A stretch of 64,000 bases of DNA. It comes from Coniferiporia sulphurascens (lineage: Eukaryota; Basidiomycota; Agaricomycetes; Hymenochaetales; Hymenochaetaceae). A program made the position numbers and the translations under genes. Where the stretch lies: the NCBI GenBank assembly GCA_002794785.1, contig NBBA01000002.1, positions 2,914,001 through 2,978,000 on the forward strand. The letters are read 5' to 3'. How positions within the stretch are numbered: the first letter of the stretch is position 1; the number at the start of each line of letters is the position of its first letter. Shown in pieces: positions 47,794 through 59,595 of the stretch. The notes below the pieces were generated by a model. It did no database searches. It was not told the origin of the DNA and saw only the letters and a list, made by a program, of their open reading frames with translations.

Positions 47794-50700
47794 TTGGTGG
47801 GCCTCACAAGAGAACCCTTTAGTCAGGCCATACACGCTGCTCTGGTCTTCGCCACTGATACCTCACACCCTCCTTCCACTCAGAAGACGGGGGGTCACAA
47901 GGTCAAGTGGTGGGATGCCTCGTGCCATGCTCACATGGTTGCTTTGCGTGGGGCCACTCCAGCGACACATATTGTGCTCTGATGCGAGTCGGCTGGTATT
48001 TTTCGCCATGCAAAACGCACATGGGCTGACTCATTTACCACCTCCGTCAAACCAGACAAAATCTGGCCAATGGCGAAGTGGGAAATGGGCACAAGACGTG
48101 CACCCATTCCTGCCCTGGTTACGGGACTCACCACCATGAACTCCCCGCGGAGAAGGCCTCTGCCTTCCGGGCCAAGTACTTCGGTACCCAACCTTCCACC
48201 CCCCCCCCCGACGTATTCTTTCGTTGGTGCCCGCCCTATGCGCGACCACCCTATCCTCATGGAGGAACTGGATCACGCCCTCAATCTCACTTCGAATACG
48301 AGTGCCCCGGGCATTACGGGTGTTGGCTACCAGGCCCTTAAAAGCCTGCATGCCGCCCATAGTGTTCCACTCCTTGCTCTTTACAATGAGTGCTTGGAAG
48401 CTGGACACCACCCCCATCCTTGGAAGGATGCAAAGGTGGTGATGCTCTGTAAACTTAATAAGAAGGACCCCACCATACTTAATGCCTACCGCCCAATCAC
48501 TCTCGAGGAAACAATGGGCAAACTCCTTGAGAAGATTATCGCCAATCGCATCCAGTTCATTGCCAATGAACTTGGAGCTCTCCCTCCTTCCCAATACGGT
48601 ACCTGCCAAAAGTCGGGCGTACTGGATGCCGCCTCAGACCTCATCAACAACATTGAATCTGCATGGGCCAAACACCATGTCACCTCGGCCTTAGCGGTCG
48701 ACGTGGCAGGCTTCTTCCCATCAGTACAACACCCTCGTCTGATGTCCATCCTTTCTGAATTAGGGTTCCCCCCTTGCCTGGTTTCCTGGGTCCTTTTCTT
48801 CGTTTCAGATCGCCGGGTGGCCTTGTCTTTTGACGGGTTCACCGACAATCTCACCCCCATCCCTAACATGGGGGTTCCCCAAGGATCACCCATCTCGCCC
48901 ATTTTGTCTGCTCTATTTGCAACAAGCCTTCTCTCCTCTCTTCAGGTCACTGACCCCCTCGTGTTCGTTCGCGCCTATGTCGACGACCACCTCCTTTCCA
49001 CTTCTTCACCATCCATCGCCACTAACATCGCGTGACTCGAACAAGCCTATGTCTCGTTCTCCGCAGCCTGCCATGCCCTCGGACTCTCTCTGGATGATGA
49101 CAAATCTGAGCTCATCCACTGGACCCAGCGCCGCGACCTGCGCGAGGACTCCCTTATCCACCCTATTCACCTGCCACAACAGGGCCTCAACCCCCTTCGA
49201 ATAGTCCCCTCCTGGCCCTTATGCTGGTTGGGGATTTTCTTCGACGCGCAATTGCTGTTTACAGTTCACGTTCAACGCATGTGCTTCAAAGCCATGTCCT
49301 CTCTTCGCACCCTGGAGCTCCTCGGCAACACTCTTCGCGGCCTCGACCCACTCCATCTCCGACGTCTCTATATTGGGTGCATACTCCTGGTTCTACTATG
49401 GGGTTCCCCCCTGTGGTTTACCGGTGTATGCCAAAAAAGCAAGTGCGACAAAATGACCCTAGTCCAGTCTGCAGCATGCCGCCATATCCTTGGATCATGG
49501 TGCACGTCACCACGCGGCCCCTCTGAAGTCCTTGTGTCCATTCTGCCTATCCCCCTTCGTTTAGAGCATACCAAAGCCCGCGCGGCCATAAGATATCTTA
49601 CCACCACGCATTCCCTCCTTCCCCTGCACACTACATGTAAGGGTGCCATCACTACTTCCTTTGTTTCCCGGGTTCCTCCCAGATGTGAAAGAGTCCCGCG
49701 CTACACTCGCCTGCCATGGATCGCCCTACCTGCCCTCTGGCACGTGAGCATCGATCACGCGATTGACCACTCTTCGGAAGCACAAGAGGCACTTGTCCAG
49801 CTACATCATGGTCTTATCGACCAGCTGAGAGACACTCCCTCCCGCCTCCTTATCTACACCGATGGCTCCCGCAAGGGCACGTCTCCCTCCTCCTTCTCCG
49901 GCGGTGCCGCCGGCATTTGGTTCTATCGAGGTGAGAATGTTCTCACTCGCGAAACCTCTTTAGGTTCATCAGTCCACGCCACGGACTGCGAACTCATCGC
50001 AATTGCTGACGCCGTATGGCTTCTGGCATACTCCTATGATCTCCACCCTGCGGTTACCCAGGTTGAGCTCTACACTGATTGCGAGGTGGCCCTCACCCTC
50101 CTCGCTGACCCTCGTCCGGCCCCTGGTGTTAATGTCGCCCTCCTCATTCGAAAGTGCCTCAAAGCCGCCACCAAGTGGTTTCCCCATGTGTTTTTTCATC
50201 TTCACTGGGTTCCTGGGCACTCCAATGTGGAAGGCAACGAATTTGCTGACATTCTCACCACTGGCATTGCGGACCACCCCCTCCGGGCGCTACTCCGTTC
50301 CTGCCTACCATCCGCTTTCTACGGGAAGCCGCCTCCTCTATGGCACTTACCACATGGAAAAACGACTGGGCCTCCGCTTGTCATAAATTCAAAGGGACCT
50401 CGGACACCCATTCTATGGGCGCTACACTGACTCCCTCTACTAAGCCATCCACCCTTATGCAGAATCTCAAATTGGGTTGCCGCACTAAGTGCAAAGTTTT
50501 CCAGACGCTCCTAGGTCACGCCGGTTTTGGTGCGTACTTTGGTCGCATTCCAGGACACGATCCCCTCTGTCCCTTCTGCCATGTTCCCGAGACTCGAGCT
50601 CATCTCCTGCTCTCATGCCCACACACCCTCGCTGCTTGTCAAGCAGTGTGGAAGACACCCCTACCCTCTCAGGAAGCCTCATGGTTTTCTAAAGATGGTC

Positions 50701-50825
50701 TCCCTCTCCTCGCCTCTTTCCTTGACTCACACCCCGCCTTCGAGGCGGAGCCCATCCTCGTCTTTGACCCGGGTGGCCCTACAGTGGTTCATGTTTCTGT
50801 GCTAGGATTTGCAATCGGCAACTAG
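47794..50825 (+). pseudogene. LINE ORF2: reverse transcriptase-RNase H, decayed
   Basis: A single frame from about 47794 is broken by TGA at 47980 and 49033. The RT has NAYRPITLEETMGKLLEKII, ALAVDVAGFFPSVQH, GVPQGSPISPILSALF and the catalytic YVDD at 48976-48987. RNase H follows with IYTDGSRKG (near 49853), CELIAIADAVWLL, ELYTDCEVAL and HWVPGHSNVEGNEFAD (near 50203-50250), all four catalytic acids in place. Near 50335 the frame shifts by one. The C-terminal part, with CPFCHVPETRAHLLLSCP, continues in the new frame to 50825. No EN domain is visible upstream. Codon use is C-rich and unlike the copia element. Confidence 0.88.
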
Positions 50826-51001
50826 ACAGAATACCACACTTCTTTTGTCACCGGCTTATGGCCAGCCCCTCTCTCTGCTTCTGGCACCCCACTACTATTG
50901 CTCTCTCTATACCAATTACCATCTCACCCAATACAGGGGCCTAAAGGCCCCTGGAGCGTATTTTGTACTAGATAGTCATGACACGCTATAGAAATGCATT
51001 C

Positions 51002-51020
51002 AAAAAAAAAAAAAAAAAAA
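51002..51020 (+). repeat. poly(A) tail of the LINE
   Basis: An A run directly before the right target duplication marks the 3' end of the retrotransposed copy. Confidence 0.85.
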
Positions 51021-51038
51021 GAAGCCCTCCAGTTATCC

Positions 51039-52660
51039 GGTTAGGGGCTTTCAAAAAGCTAGCTTAGTCAGCAGTAGCTTGATGCTGTGCGGCCCCCCCC
51101 CCCCCGTGAGAACATGCTCTTACCCCTCAAGCCAGCCTTAATAGAAAGCCGTCCCTTGCCCAACTAGGATTAAGCCGTGTGGAAAGCTTCGCCTCTCCAC
51201 TCTATGTGGGCTCCCCACATATATTAACATAGTTGCTTATGTCACGTGTGTCACACACTTAGCGTGTGAATGCCGATGTTCGGCTTTACGTGCCGCATGC
51301 CAATGGCAAACCACACAGACAAGAGCTTGTAGTCATTATTATTTTGCTCCTAAAACACACATTATATAGATTGTATGCACCTGTAGGTTGCAAGTACTTG
51401 AAATGATTTACATATGTGTGTTTGATATCTTCAAAAAGTACAAATGGATTCAATCCCTGCAATTTCATTTATTTAAAAGATGTATAGTGCTTATTGACGT
51501 AAGACTCATAGCAAAAAAATGGAGTAGATCACGCTAAGCCGGGAGACCTGAAGGAGTGCTGAGTTTGCTGACCATGGACTAGTCCTCGGACAATCCCATT
51601 ATCCCACCATTCCGTCGGCAGACTCGCGGCACTTTTTTTTTTTGCAAAAAAATTCTTAAGCCTACAAAATCATACTAAGAAGGAAAGCTCATTGTGAGTT
51701 ATCCGGCCTGGTCATGAATTTCAGATACCAGGAATTGAAGGCGGTCCCTTCAATGGCTAAAGTCCGGCTCGGTCCGGTTCGGCGACCTTTCTGCCGACGC
51801 GTTCGCCGTTTTCTGGAGGGCCTTGAATGGCTGAACCAAAAATTGCGGTTTGATAACGCGCGGTGCGGTAACCCAAACCTTGTTGGTTTTCAGCAATTTT
51901 GGGCGTTTGATAATGCTTTCCATATGTCAACGTAGATATTTTATAACCAGTAGATAATCGCGCGAGGGAAACCGAGCGCATACAATGAAAAATCCACGAA
52001 AAATATTTCAAACTCCGACGCCATCTCGGCATCGAGCTCGAACTTCAACAGACCTGAACTCAGTTTTCGGAGCTATGATGCACGCCGAACGAAGAAAATG
52101 CGCAGCCATGTTGCTACAGAAGAGCCCACTCTTGTACAATCAGCTCCATCAAGTTACGGCTCTTTCTCAACTATGGCGCAGCTGCGTCAGGCTAAAGCGG
52201 ACAATTGTGCCTGCATCGCCGTCTGATCATCATCTGGAACTTTACCAGTCAGCTTGAGTTGTTGCCTATGCGCAATGGATACACACGGCTCGAATGAAAT
52301 GTGTATGTTTCCCACTATCTGCTTCCTTCAAGGCACTGGCTTTACTGATCTGAAGTAGCGACGGGTCCAAATTTATCTCAAGATACATGTAGATGTGGCC
52401 GTTTCATTACAACGAGATGCAAGTAACTTATTAGCAGTGCTTAGAAGCAGCGTTAATCATATTGGTTCAGTATGTGCCCCTTCTGATACGTCGAACATGG
52501 CCCAACGCCGACCATGTCTCCCTTTAAGACATTAGTATTTATCAGACCCACGTCGCGCGTCTATAATTCAGAGGTACTATTCAGTCGTCAAAAGGCTACC
52601 TCGAGCGTCTTTTCTCTTTAGATCCTGAATCCGAGTGCTGGAACAACTTGGTCTTGGGCG
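51039..52660. other. spacer between the LINE and gene L
   Basis: From about 51490 it matches the N-O spacer (61770 onward), for example AGACTCATAGCAAAA, ATTCCGTCGGCAGA and GAGTTATCCGGCCTGG-type blocks. L's upstream region near 52200-52650 matches that of O. No gene is seen. Confidence 0.6.
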
Positions 52661-54213
52661 ATGCGCTTGAGGGCTCTGTACCTATTGATTTCGTTATTTC
52701 TACGTCTAGAACTATCGCGCGGCGTTCTTGTCAACAGAACTATCGATGACCAATTCGGAGATTTGGTTACTGGAGTCTTTCCAGTGTACGAAGGTACTAA
52801 CTGGATGCAAGGCACAACATGTACATCATGTTTTGCGCAGCCAGACCCATCCCTCGCATTCCAGGGTACTTGGCACGACGCGACGTGGCACCCAGGAGAC
52901 TCGGGAGAAAAAATAATGTCCGTCAGTTTTACTGGTAAGTTCCTCGCTACTCGTCCTGTCACTAGTACCAGAACGACAATTTTCTCTAGGATCTGCGGTT
53001 TATGCTTTCATCATCTTGGCAAATAGAATCCCTCACACGACGACGCTCACTAGCTTAAGTTTCACCCTCGACGGGGAATTAGTCGGAAGGTTTGTTCATT
53101 CTCCAACATCAAGCACAGACTACAGGTACAACGTCACCGCATACGCCAATGACAGCCTTGCAAATGCCCAGCATACTTTGATTATGCAAACGACGGGAGA
53201 TAGTTCGACATTGGTCCTTTTTGACTACGTGATGTACTCGTAAGTTACGGGCTATCTCATTTTCTCATTTATGATTAGGGAGCCAAACTAGATGAATTAT
53301 TTAGCGTTGATGATGAGACACCAGTGACTACACCAAGTCCAACAAGCTCCCCCTCCCTTCCTCTATCCCCATCCCCGTCTCTATCTCCATCTCCGTCACC
53401 GCCCCCACCCTCCTCACCCATCAATCCAACATCTACGACATCCACTTCAACCCGGCATCTACTTCTGCAGGCGTAGCTTCTGGGAACGGAAAGAATACGA
53501 AAACAATCGTTGGAGTATCGATAGGAGGAATCGTGATCGTACTAGCTGTTGCATTGACCATCTGTCTACTTCTGTGCTGGTACAAACGAAGGAAAAACAG
53601 AATCCCCGTGTGGCAAACTCCTTCTAATGGCGTCGTGAACGGTGAGAAATCCCTAAACGGCCAGCCTAAATCTTCGTGCTGGAAGGAGGCCTCTTCCGGG
53701 ACCCGTTTGACCTTTTCTGTGCCTATAGGTACTTATACGAATATGCCCTCATACCACGACCAATGCAGCGTTGTTCCCAGTACGATGATGCCTTCGTCGC
53801 AGGACCCAAGCAGTAACGTGGCGGAGTATGCGCGTTCGACAGCAGATGCCAAACCCGATGAAGGGGTCGGTTCGAACCATGCATATGGTTTAGAATCACA
53901 AGCGCATTACAAATCCGCTGAGAAGCAGCTCCATCTCTTCCGGCAGACAGAGCGAATGGTATTAAAAGCTGGTCTAACCGTCCCAAATACCCTTTCCGAT
54001 GCAGGTTCGAGACGAGAAACGGAGGTTTACTCGATGTCACATGGTGATGATGGCGGGGCCGGGGCTTTGCGAGGGCGGGTTGTAGTCGGGGTCGAGCACT
54101 TGAATGCCCAACATGGTTCGAATGCGAATATAGGATCTTTAGGAGGTGATAATGAGCCACCACCGGATTATTCTTCTGGGGGAAGGGGATCACATCTCTC
54201 ACATATAGGGTGA
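52661..54213 (+). pseudogene. family gene L, one-base frameshift, mosaic
   Basis: Exons are 52661-52934, 52990-53239 and from 53305. The usual start has changed to ACA ACT TGG, so the next ATG (52661, MRLRALYLLISLFL) is used. The ectodomain is open (CTSC, FQGTWHDATWHPGD, LVLFDYVMYS). In the stalk one C is missing (TCAACCCGGCATC where J has TCAACCCCGGCATC), and TAG follows at 53474-53476, giving 231 aa. All else is readable in one frame to 54213: the helix IVIVLAVALTICLLLCW, EKQLHLFRQTER, NEPPPDYSSGG. Upstream region and exon 1 are like O. Intron 2, exon 3 and the 3' flank are like J. With a single lesion in a C run, a sequencing or recent error is possible. Confidence 0.82.
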
Positions 54214-55863
54214 TACCAGATTTTATATCATGCACGCTTCGTACGGAGCCAAACGTTCTTTTTATGCTATTTTTTTGGGATTGATAGTGTCAGTGTCCTT
54301 GCGCAGCGCACTCCACAAATTACTATCATAATGTATAGACCTCAGTTTTTCGACCCCGTGGATGTTGTCGGAATTAACTACGTAGCCGACATTGCAGGCG
54401 GCAAAAACCCTCGGTCCTACCTTAGCAAAGGAAGGTTCTGAAAGATAAGGAGCAGTTATTAATTGACGTGCTAGTACCTTAACTTGAATGCAGTGGCTAA
54501 CCGCTCAACATCGGAGTACAGATGGAGCGTGTGAGATGAAGGAGGATACATTAATGGACGGGCACCGGTGCCAGTGATGGTATAATAAACTCGAAAGAAA
54601 TGACGACACCTGGAAACGGCCACGAAGAAATCCTTAATCAACGAGGGCTGGCCCGTGCTGCGGCAGCACACCCCAAGATTTTCTACATGTGGAACCCTCT
54701 ACCTGAAGGTATCGAGAAAATAGGTACTGACGAAAGAAAAGAAAAACATCAAAGCAACGCGTAAATATTATTTCAACTAGTACGTGCGCAGTGGAAGAAC
54801 GCTGATTGGACCGCTCGAATATTCGGATTAGGGCGAGACCTTTACCAGAACCTTGGATGTCTTCGTCCCGATCCAGCTCTTCAAGGCAAGTAAAATTCGT
54901 TCGGTAACAGTGTCTGGGCAGAAGCAGGCCGACGCCTATGCAGGCTAGGCCTATGCATCCACCAGAGCTACACGCTCGTAGCCTCGTACCACTTGAAGGA
55001 AGCTCTCGTCTATAGAGAAGTTCATTGGTGAAAGAAAGACAATCAAAGCGAAGAGGCTGGGCACTGTCTCAATTACAGAAACGCTATAACACAGTACGTG
55101 CACACCTCATCCGAGCTCAAAGCCGCCGGCAGGTCGGAGTAGATGTGTGAGCCTGGACCTTGATTCTCTGCCCAAAGAAGACAAAGACAGCCTTCCCGCT
55201 TTAGGCCCCGTTCGGCAATCCCCCTGTCAAAAGCTCCGGATTCAAGCCGATCACTCCCGTTACAGCCGGTGCTTAGTAATAACAGATTTCGGGCCGAACG
55301 AAGAAAACGTGCGGCCATGTTGCTACAGAGGAGACCCCTCTTGTACGATCGGTCCCATAAAGTTACGGCCCTTTCTCAACTGTGGTGCGGCTGCGTCAGG
55401 CCGAACTTCCGCTGAAGCGGACAATTGCGCCTGCATCGTCTGATGATCATCTGGAACTTTACCGGTCAGCTGTTGCCTACGCGCATTAGTATCCACACGG
55501 CTCGAACGAAATGCGTATACTTCCTACTATCTGCTTCCTTCAAGGTACTGGCTTTATTTATTTGGAGTACCGACCGCTGCTAGCCCGGGTTCTAGGATAA
55601 GGGGATCCGAATTTTATCTCAAGATAGATGTAGCCGTTTTATTGAGAGTTATTTAATAGCAGTGCTTGGAAACAGCGTTGATAATATTGGTTCAGTAAGT
55701 GCCCCTTCTGATACGTCGAACGTGCCCAACGCCGACCATGTCTCCCTTTAGGACGTTAGTATATATCAGGCCTACGCCGCGTTTCTTTAATTCAGAGGTA
55801 GTCGGTCGTCAAAAGGCGACCTCGAGCGTCTCTTCCCTTTAGATCTTGAACCTGAGTGCTGGA
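54214..55863. other. spacer between L and M
   Basis: It begins with a J-like downstream module, including the short block at 54697-54714. It ends with an upstream region of the L/M/O type (near 55280-55860). No gene is seen. Confidence 0.55.
54697..54714. repeat. recurrent short intergenic block, copy 3
   Basis: CTCTACCTGAAGGTATCG in the module after L. Confidence 0.4.
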
Positions 55864-57347
55864 ATGACTTGGTCTCGGGCGATGCGCTTGAGGGCTCTGT
55901 ACCTATTGATTTCGTTATTTCTACGTCTAGAACTATCGCGCGGCGTTCTTGTCAACAGAACTATCGATGACCAAATCGGGGACTCGGTTACCGGAGTCCT
56001 TCCAGTGTACGAAGGTACTAGCTGGAAGCAAGGTGCAACTTGTACATCATGTGTTGCGCAGCCAGACCCATCCTTCGCATTCCAGGGTACTTGGCACGAC
56101 GCGACGTGGACCCCAGGAGACCCGAGCGAGGACATAATGTCCGTCAGTTTTACTGGTAAGTTCTTCGCTACTCGTCCTGTCAGTAGTACCAGGACGACAA
56201 TTGTTTCTAGGATCTGCGGTTTATGTTTTCATCATCTTGGCAAATAGCGTCCCTTTCGTGATGACGCTCACTAGCTTGAGCTTCACCCTCGACGGGGAAT
56301 TAGTCGGAAGTTTTGTTCATACTCCAACGACAAGCGCAGACTACGAATACAATGTCACCGCATACGCCAATGACACTCTTGCAAATGCCCAGCATACTTT
56401 GTTTATGCAAACGGCGGGAGATAATCAGACATTGGTTCTTTTCGACTACGTGATTTACTCGTAAGTCGCGGTGCATCTCATACTATACGGCCGGGAAGCT
56501 CAAACTATGCGGCTTGTTTAGCGTCAATGATGAGGTAACGACATCAAGTCCAACAAGCTCCTCCTCCCCTCCTTTATCTCCATCTCCGTCTCTATCTCAA
56601 TCCTCCTCACCCATCAAGCCAACATCTACGACATCCACTTCGAGTCTGGCATCTACTTCTGCAGGCAAGAATACCAAAACAATCGTTGGAGTAACGGTAG
56701 GAGGAATCGTGGTCACAGTTGTCGCATTGGCCATTTGTCTACTTCTGTGCTGGTACAAACGAAGGAACAACATAATTTCCGTGTTCCAAGTTCCTTCCAA
56801 TGACGTCGCGAACGGTGAGAAACCCCTAAACGGCCAGCCTAAATCATCGCACTGGAAGGGGGCCTCTTCTGAGATCCGTTTGACCATGTCTGTGCCTATG
56901 GGTACTTATACGAATATGCTCTCACATCACGACCAATGCGGCGTTTTTCTCAGTACGATGGAGCTTTCATCGCAAGACCCTAGCAGTAGCATGGCGGAGT
57001 ATGCACATTCGACCGCAGATGCCAAACCCAGTGAAGGGGTCTGTTCAAACCATGGTTTAGAATCACGAGCACATTACAAATCTGCTGAGAAGCAGCTCCA
57101 TCTCTTCCGGCAGATAGAGCAAATGGTATTAAACGCAAGATCAAGACAAGAAATGAGGGTAGGCTCGATATCTCATAGTGATAATGGCGGGGCCAGGGCT
57201 TTGCAAGGACGGGTTGTGGACGAGGCCGAGCACTTGCACGCCCAGCATGGATCGAATGCGAATGCAGGATCGTTAGGAGCTGACAATGAGCCACCACCGG
57301 ATTATTCTTCTAGGGGAAGGGGATCATATCTCTCACAGATAGGGTGA
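55864..57347 (+). CDS. family gene M, type I membrane protein with PPxY tail
   Basis: Exons 55864-56155, 56211-56460 and 56522-57347 join to 455 aa. Start MTWSRAMRLRALYLLISLFL, ectodomain VLVNRTIDDQIGD, CTSC, FQGTWHDATWTPGD, SLSFTLDGELVG, LVLFDYVIYS. The stalk is Ser/Pro-rich (SPSPSLSQSSSP). The helix TIVGVTVGGIVVTVVALAIC ends in LLLCWYKRR. The cytoplasmic side has SVPMGTYTNMLSHHDQCG, SAEKQLHLFRQIEQ, a shortened coiled-coil region and DNEPPPDYSSRG with PPxY. M is the intact counterpart of pseudogene J. Its downstream module matches that of J. Confidence 0.88.
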
Positions 57348-58179
57348 TACCAGATTTTATATCATGCGCGCTTCGTACGGAGCCAAACGTTCTTTTTATG
57401 CTATTTTTATTTATTGGGATTGACAGTGTCGGTGTCCTTGTGCAACGCACTCCACAAATCACTATCATAATGTATTAGCCTCAATTTTGCGACCCGTGGA
57501 TATTAACTACGTAACCGAAATTTCCACCCTCCATTTTCCTCATACAATCTAAAGACAGCTTTTATAAGTGTTTAATATTTAGCTACGTTTACAAGTTTTT
57601 TGGGTATGTCTCTCCAAGCAAAATCCTTCGGAAGGAAGACTGCCTCACGAAAGATGTAAATACTGTAAGTCCGGGACGAAATCCGGGCCCTGCGGCTGTA
57701 CGCTACGTTGTTTCCGTGATGCGCTACTCAGATCGAATAGTGGCTAAATATGGTCAGCATTGGGAGAGGCGAGAGCGTCCGTCCATACAGGACGCCATTG
57801 CTGGCGGCAGAAACCCCCAGTCCTACCTTAACAAACTTGGTGTGCACAAAGATAGGGAGCAGTCATTAATTGATGTGCTATGCACCTTCAAGTTAACGCA
57901 GTGGCTAACTGCGCAACATCGGAGTACAGACGAAGCGTGTGAGATGAAGGAGGATACGTTAACGGACGGGCATAGGTGATGGTATAATAAACTTGAAAGA
58001 AATGACGAGATTTACCCGATCATAGAGAAGCGGAAAGGAAAGAGGAAGAGTAAAATTTAAAAGGAAGGACGACTGTGCCGCGGGAAGGTTAAAGCGGCAA
58101 TCCATAAAAGGAGGAGCCGCGGACGCGAATATGTTTGAACTTTGAACAGGGTCCAAGTTCACTACTCGTGCGTAGAACC

Positions 58180-58198
58180 CTCTACCTGAAGGTATCGG
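58180..58198. repeat. recurrent short intergenic block, copy 4
   Basis: CTCTACCTGAAGGTATCGG in the module after M. Confidence 0.4.
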
Positions 58199-58470
58199 TA
58201 GACTGACGAAAGAAAATATAAACATCAATGCAACGCGTAAGAATTATTTCAGTTACGTGCGCAGTGGAAGAACGCTGATTGGATCGCTCGAATATTCGAA
58301 TTAGGGGGAGACCTTTACCAGAACCTTGAATGTCTTCGTCCGATCCAGCTCTTCAAAGCAAGTAAATTTCTTTCGATAACAGAGTCTAGGCAGAAGCAGG
58401 CTGACGCTTATGCAGGCCAGGCCTATGCATCCACCGGAATTACACGCTCGTACCAAATCTGTGAGAATAA

Positions 58471-58609
58471 CTCAGCCCGGGTCAACAGGACTCTATATTG
58501 TATGGTAGTCTACCTGTGAGAATAACTAATATAAGACGTTAACGATACGGGCGCCTACGAAAAATGAATAGAAGCGCTCACCTCAGCCCGGGTCAACAGG
58601 ACTGAGGTG
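58471..58609. repeat. 22-bp direct repeat ending in a hairpin
   Basis: CTCAGCCCGGGTCAACAGGA followed by CT occurs at 58471-58492 and again at 58582-58603. The second copy is set in a dyad, CACCTCAG and CTGAGGTG around a 15-base loop. The interval looks like a small insertion absent from the sister module after J. Confidence 0.6.
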
Positions 58610-59595
58610 CGCGGATGCCTCGGGCGCGACTATATGCGCCCGACTGTACAGTTTTACTCTAAGGCTACTAGAAGGGGAAATAGGATCGGCGCGAGCTGAT
58701 GTAATTACCAATTCCTTTCACAAAATCTGCCGGCTCGACCTCGCTCGGCGAATCGTTTTGTTTCACTCGTAGACAGCGAAAGCAAAGGTACTAGTTACGC
58801 CCTCCTAAGAGTAAGGGTGATTCTGTTAAAAAGCCTTAACTAGATGGGCAAAGACACTGGGCTAGAAGCGCAATGAAAGCAAAAAAAGAACTCTCGTTTA
58901 TAGAGAAGTTCAGTGGTGAAAGAAGGACAGTCAGAGCAAAATGCCTAGGCGCTGCCTTAGCTAGAGACGTTACACATAGTACGTGCACACCTCATCTGAG
59001 CTCAAAGCCGCCGGCAGGTCGTAGTAGATGCGTGAGCCTGGACCTTGATTCTCTGCCCAAAGAAGACAAAGGCAACCTTCCCATTTTAGAACTTTGGGTT
59101 GCCGACTTTTTCTTGCACTTCAAGCCATCGTCAATGAAACGGCTGGGTACCCGGACTCTGTTTTTCCAATGTGTCACTAAGGAACGACAAGGCGATGCAT
59201 GCCTCACGAAAAACGAAGAAAACGCATGGCCGCGCTGATGTGCATTGTCTCCTTTCTACAACCAGGAACCGGTTACCCCTGCCAGCACCGCCGGCGGATT
59301 ATCATCTAGAGCATCGTCTAGGACCTCACAGGAGCCAATTTCATTCCTAAAATGTGGCTGTATCATTGCAACAAGATGAGTACAACCTAGAACCAATGCC
59401 TAGAAACGGTGTTGATCATATAGATTCAGTGGGTATTCCTTCCGATATGCTGATTTTAGCCCAGCTCAACATTGTTTTCCTTTAGGACGTTATTTATCAG
59501 GTATACGTCGAGCTTCTTTGATTTAGAGGTAGTCGGTTGTGAAAATACGATTTTGCGTGTTTCCTCCACCCAAGATTACGAACCTAAGTGCTGAA

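Larger units (their letters stand above)
46853..51021 (+). mobile_element. non-LTR retrotransposon (LINE, I/Tad-like with RNase H)
   Basis: Target duplications AAGCCCTCCAGTCATCC (46836-46852) and AAGCCCTCCAGTTATCC (51022-51038) flank the element, with one mismatch. The 3' end is a run of about 19 A. The 3' three quarters encode RT, RNase H and a Cys/His C-terminal motif. The first kilobase has no clear endonuclease. It may be 5' truncated or rearranged, since a protein-like frame lies there on the minus strand (47147-47419). Confidence 0.88.
57348..59595. other. spacer between M and N
   Basis: The module like that after J occupies 57580-59080, with the short block at 58180-58198. It is followed by the K/N-type upstream region. 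The repeat and hairpin at 58471-58609 are unique to this spacer. No gene is seen. Confidence 0.55.

Noticed and set aside
47563..47835. Minus-strand frame overlapping the LINE ORF2 start
   Set aside because: Composition is low-complexity Pro/Thr and it overlaps the sense-strand linker of ORF2.
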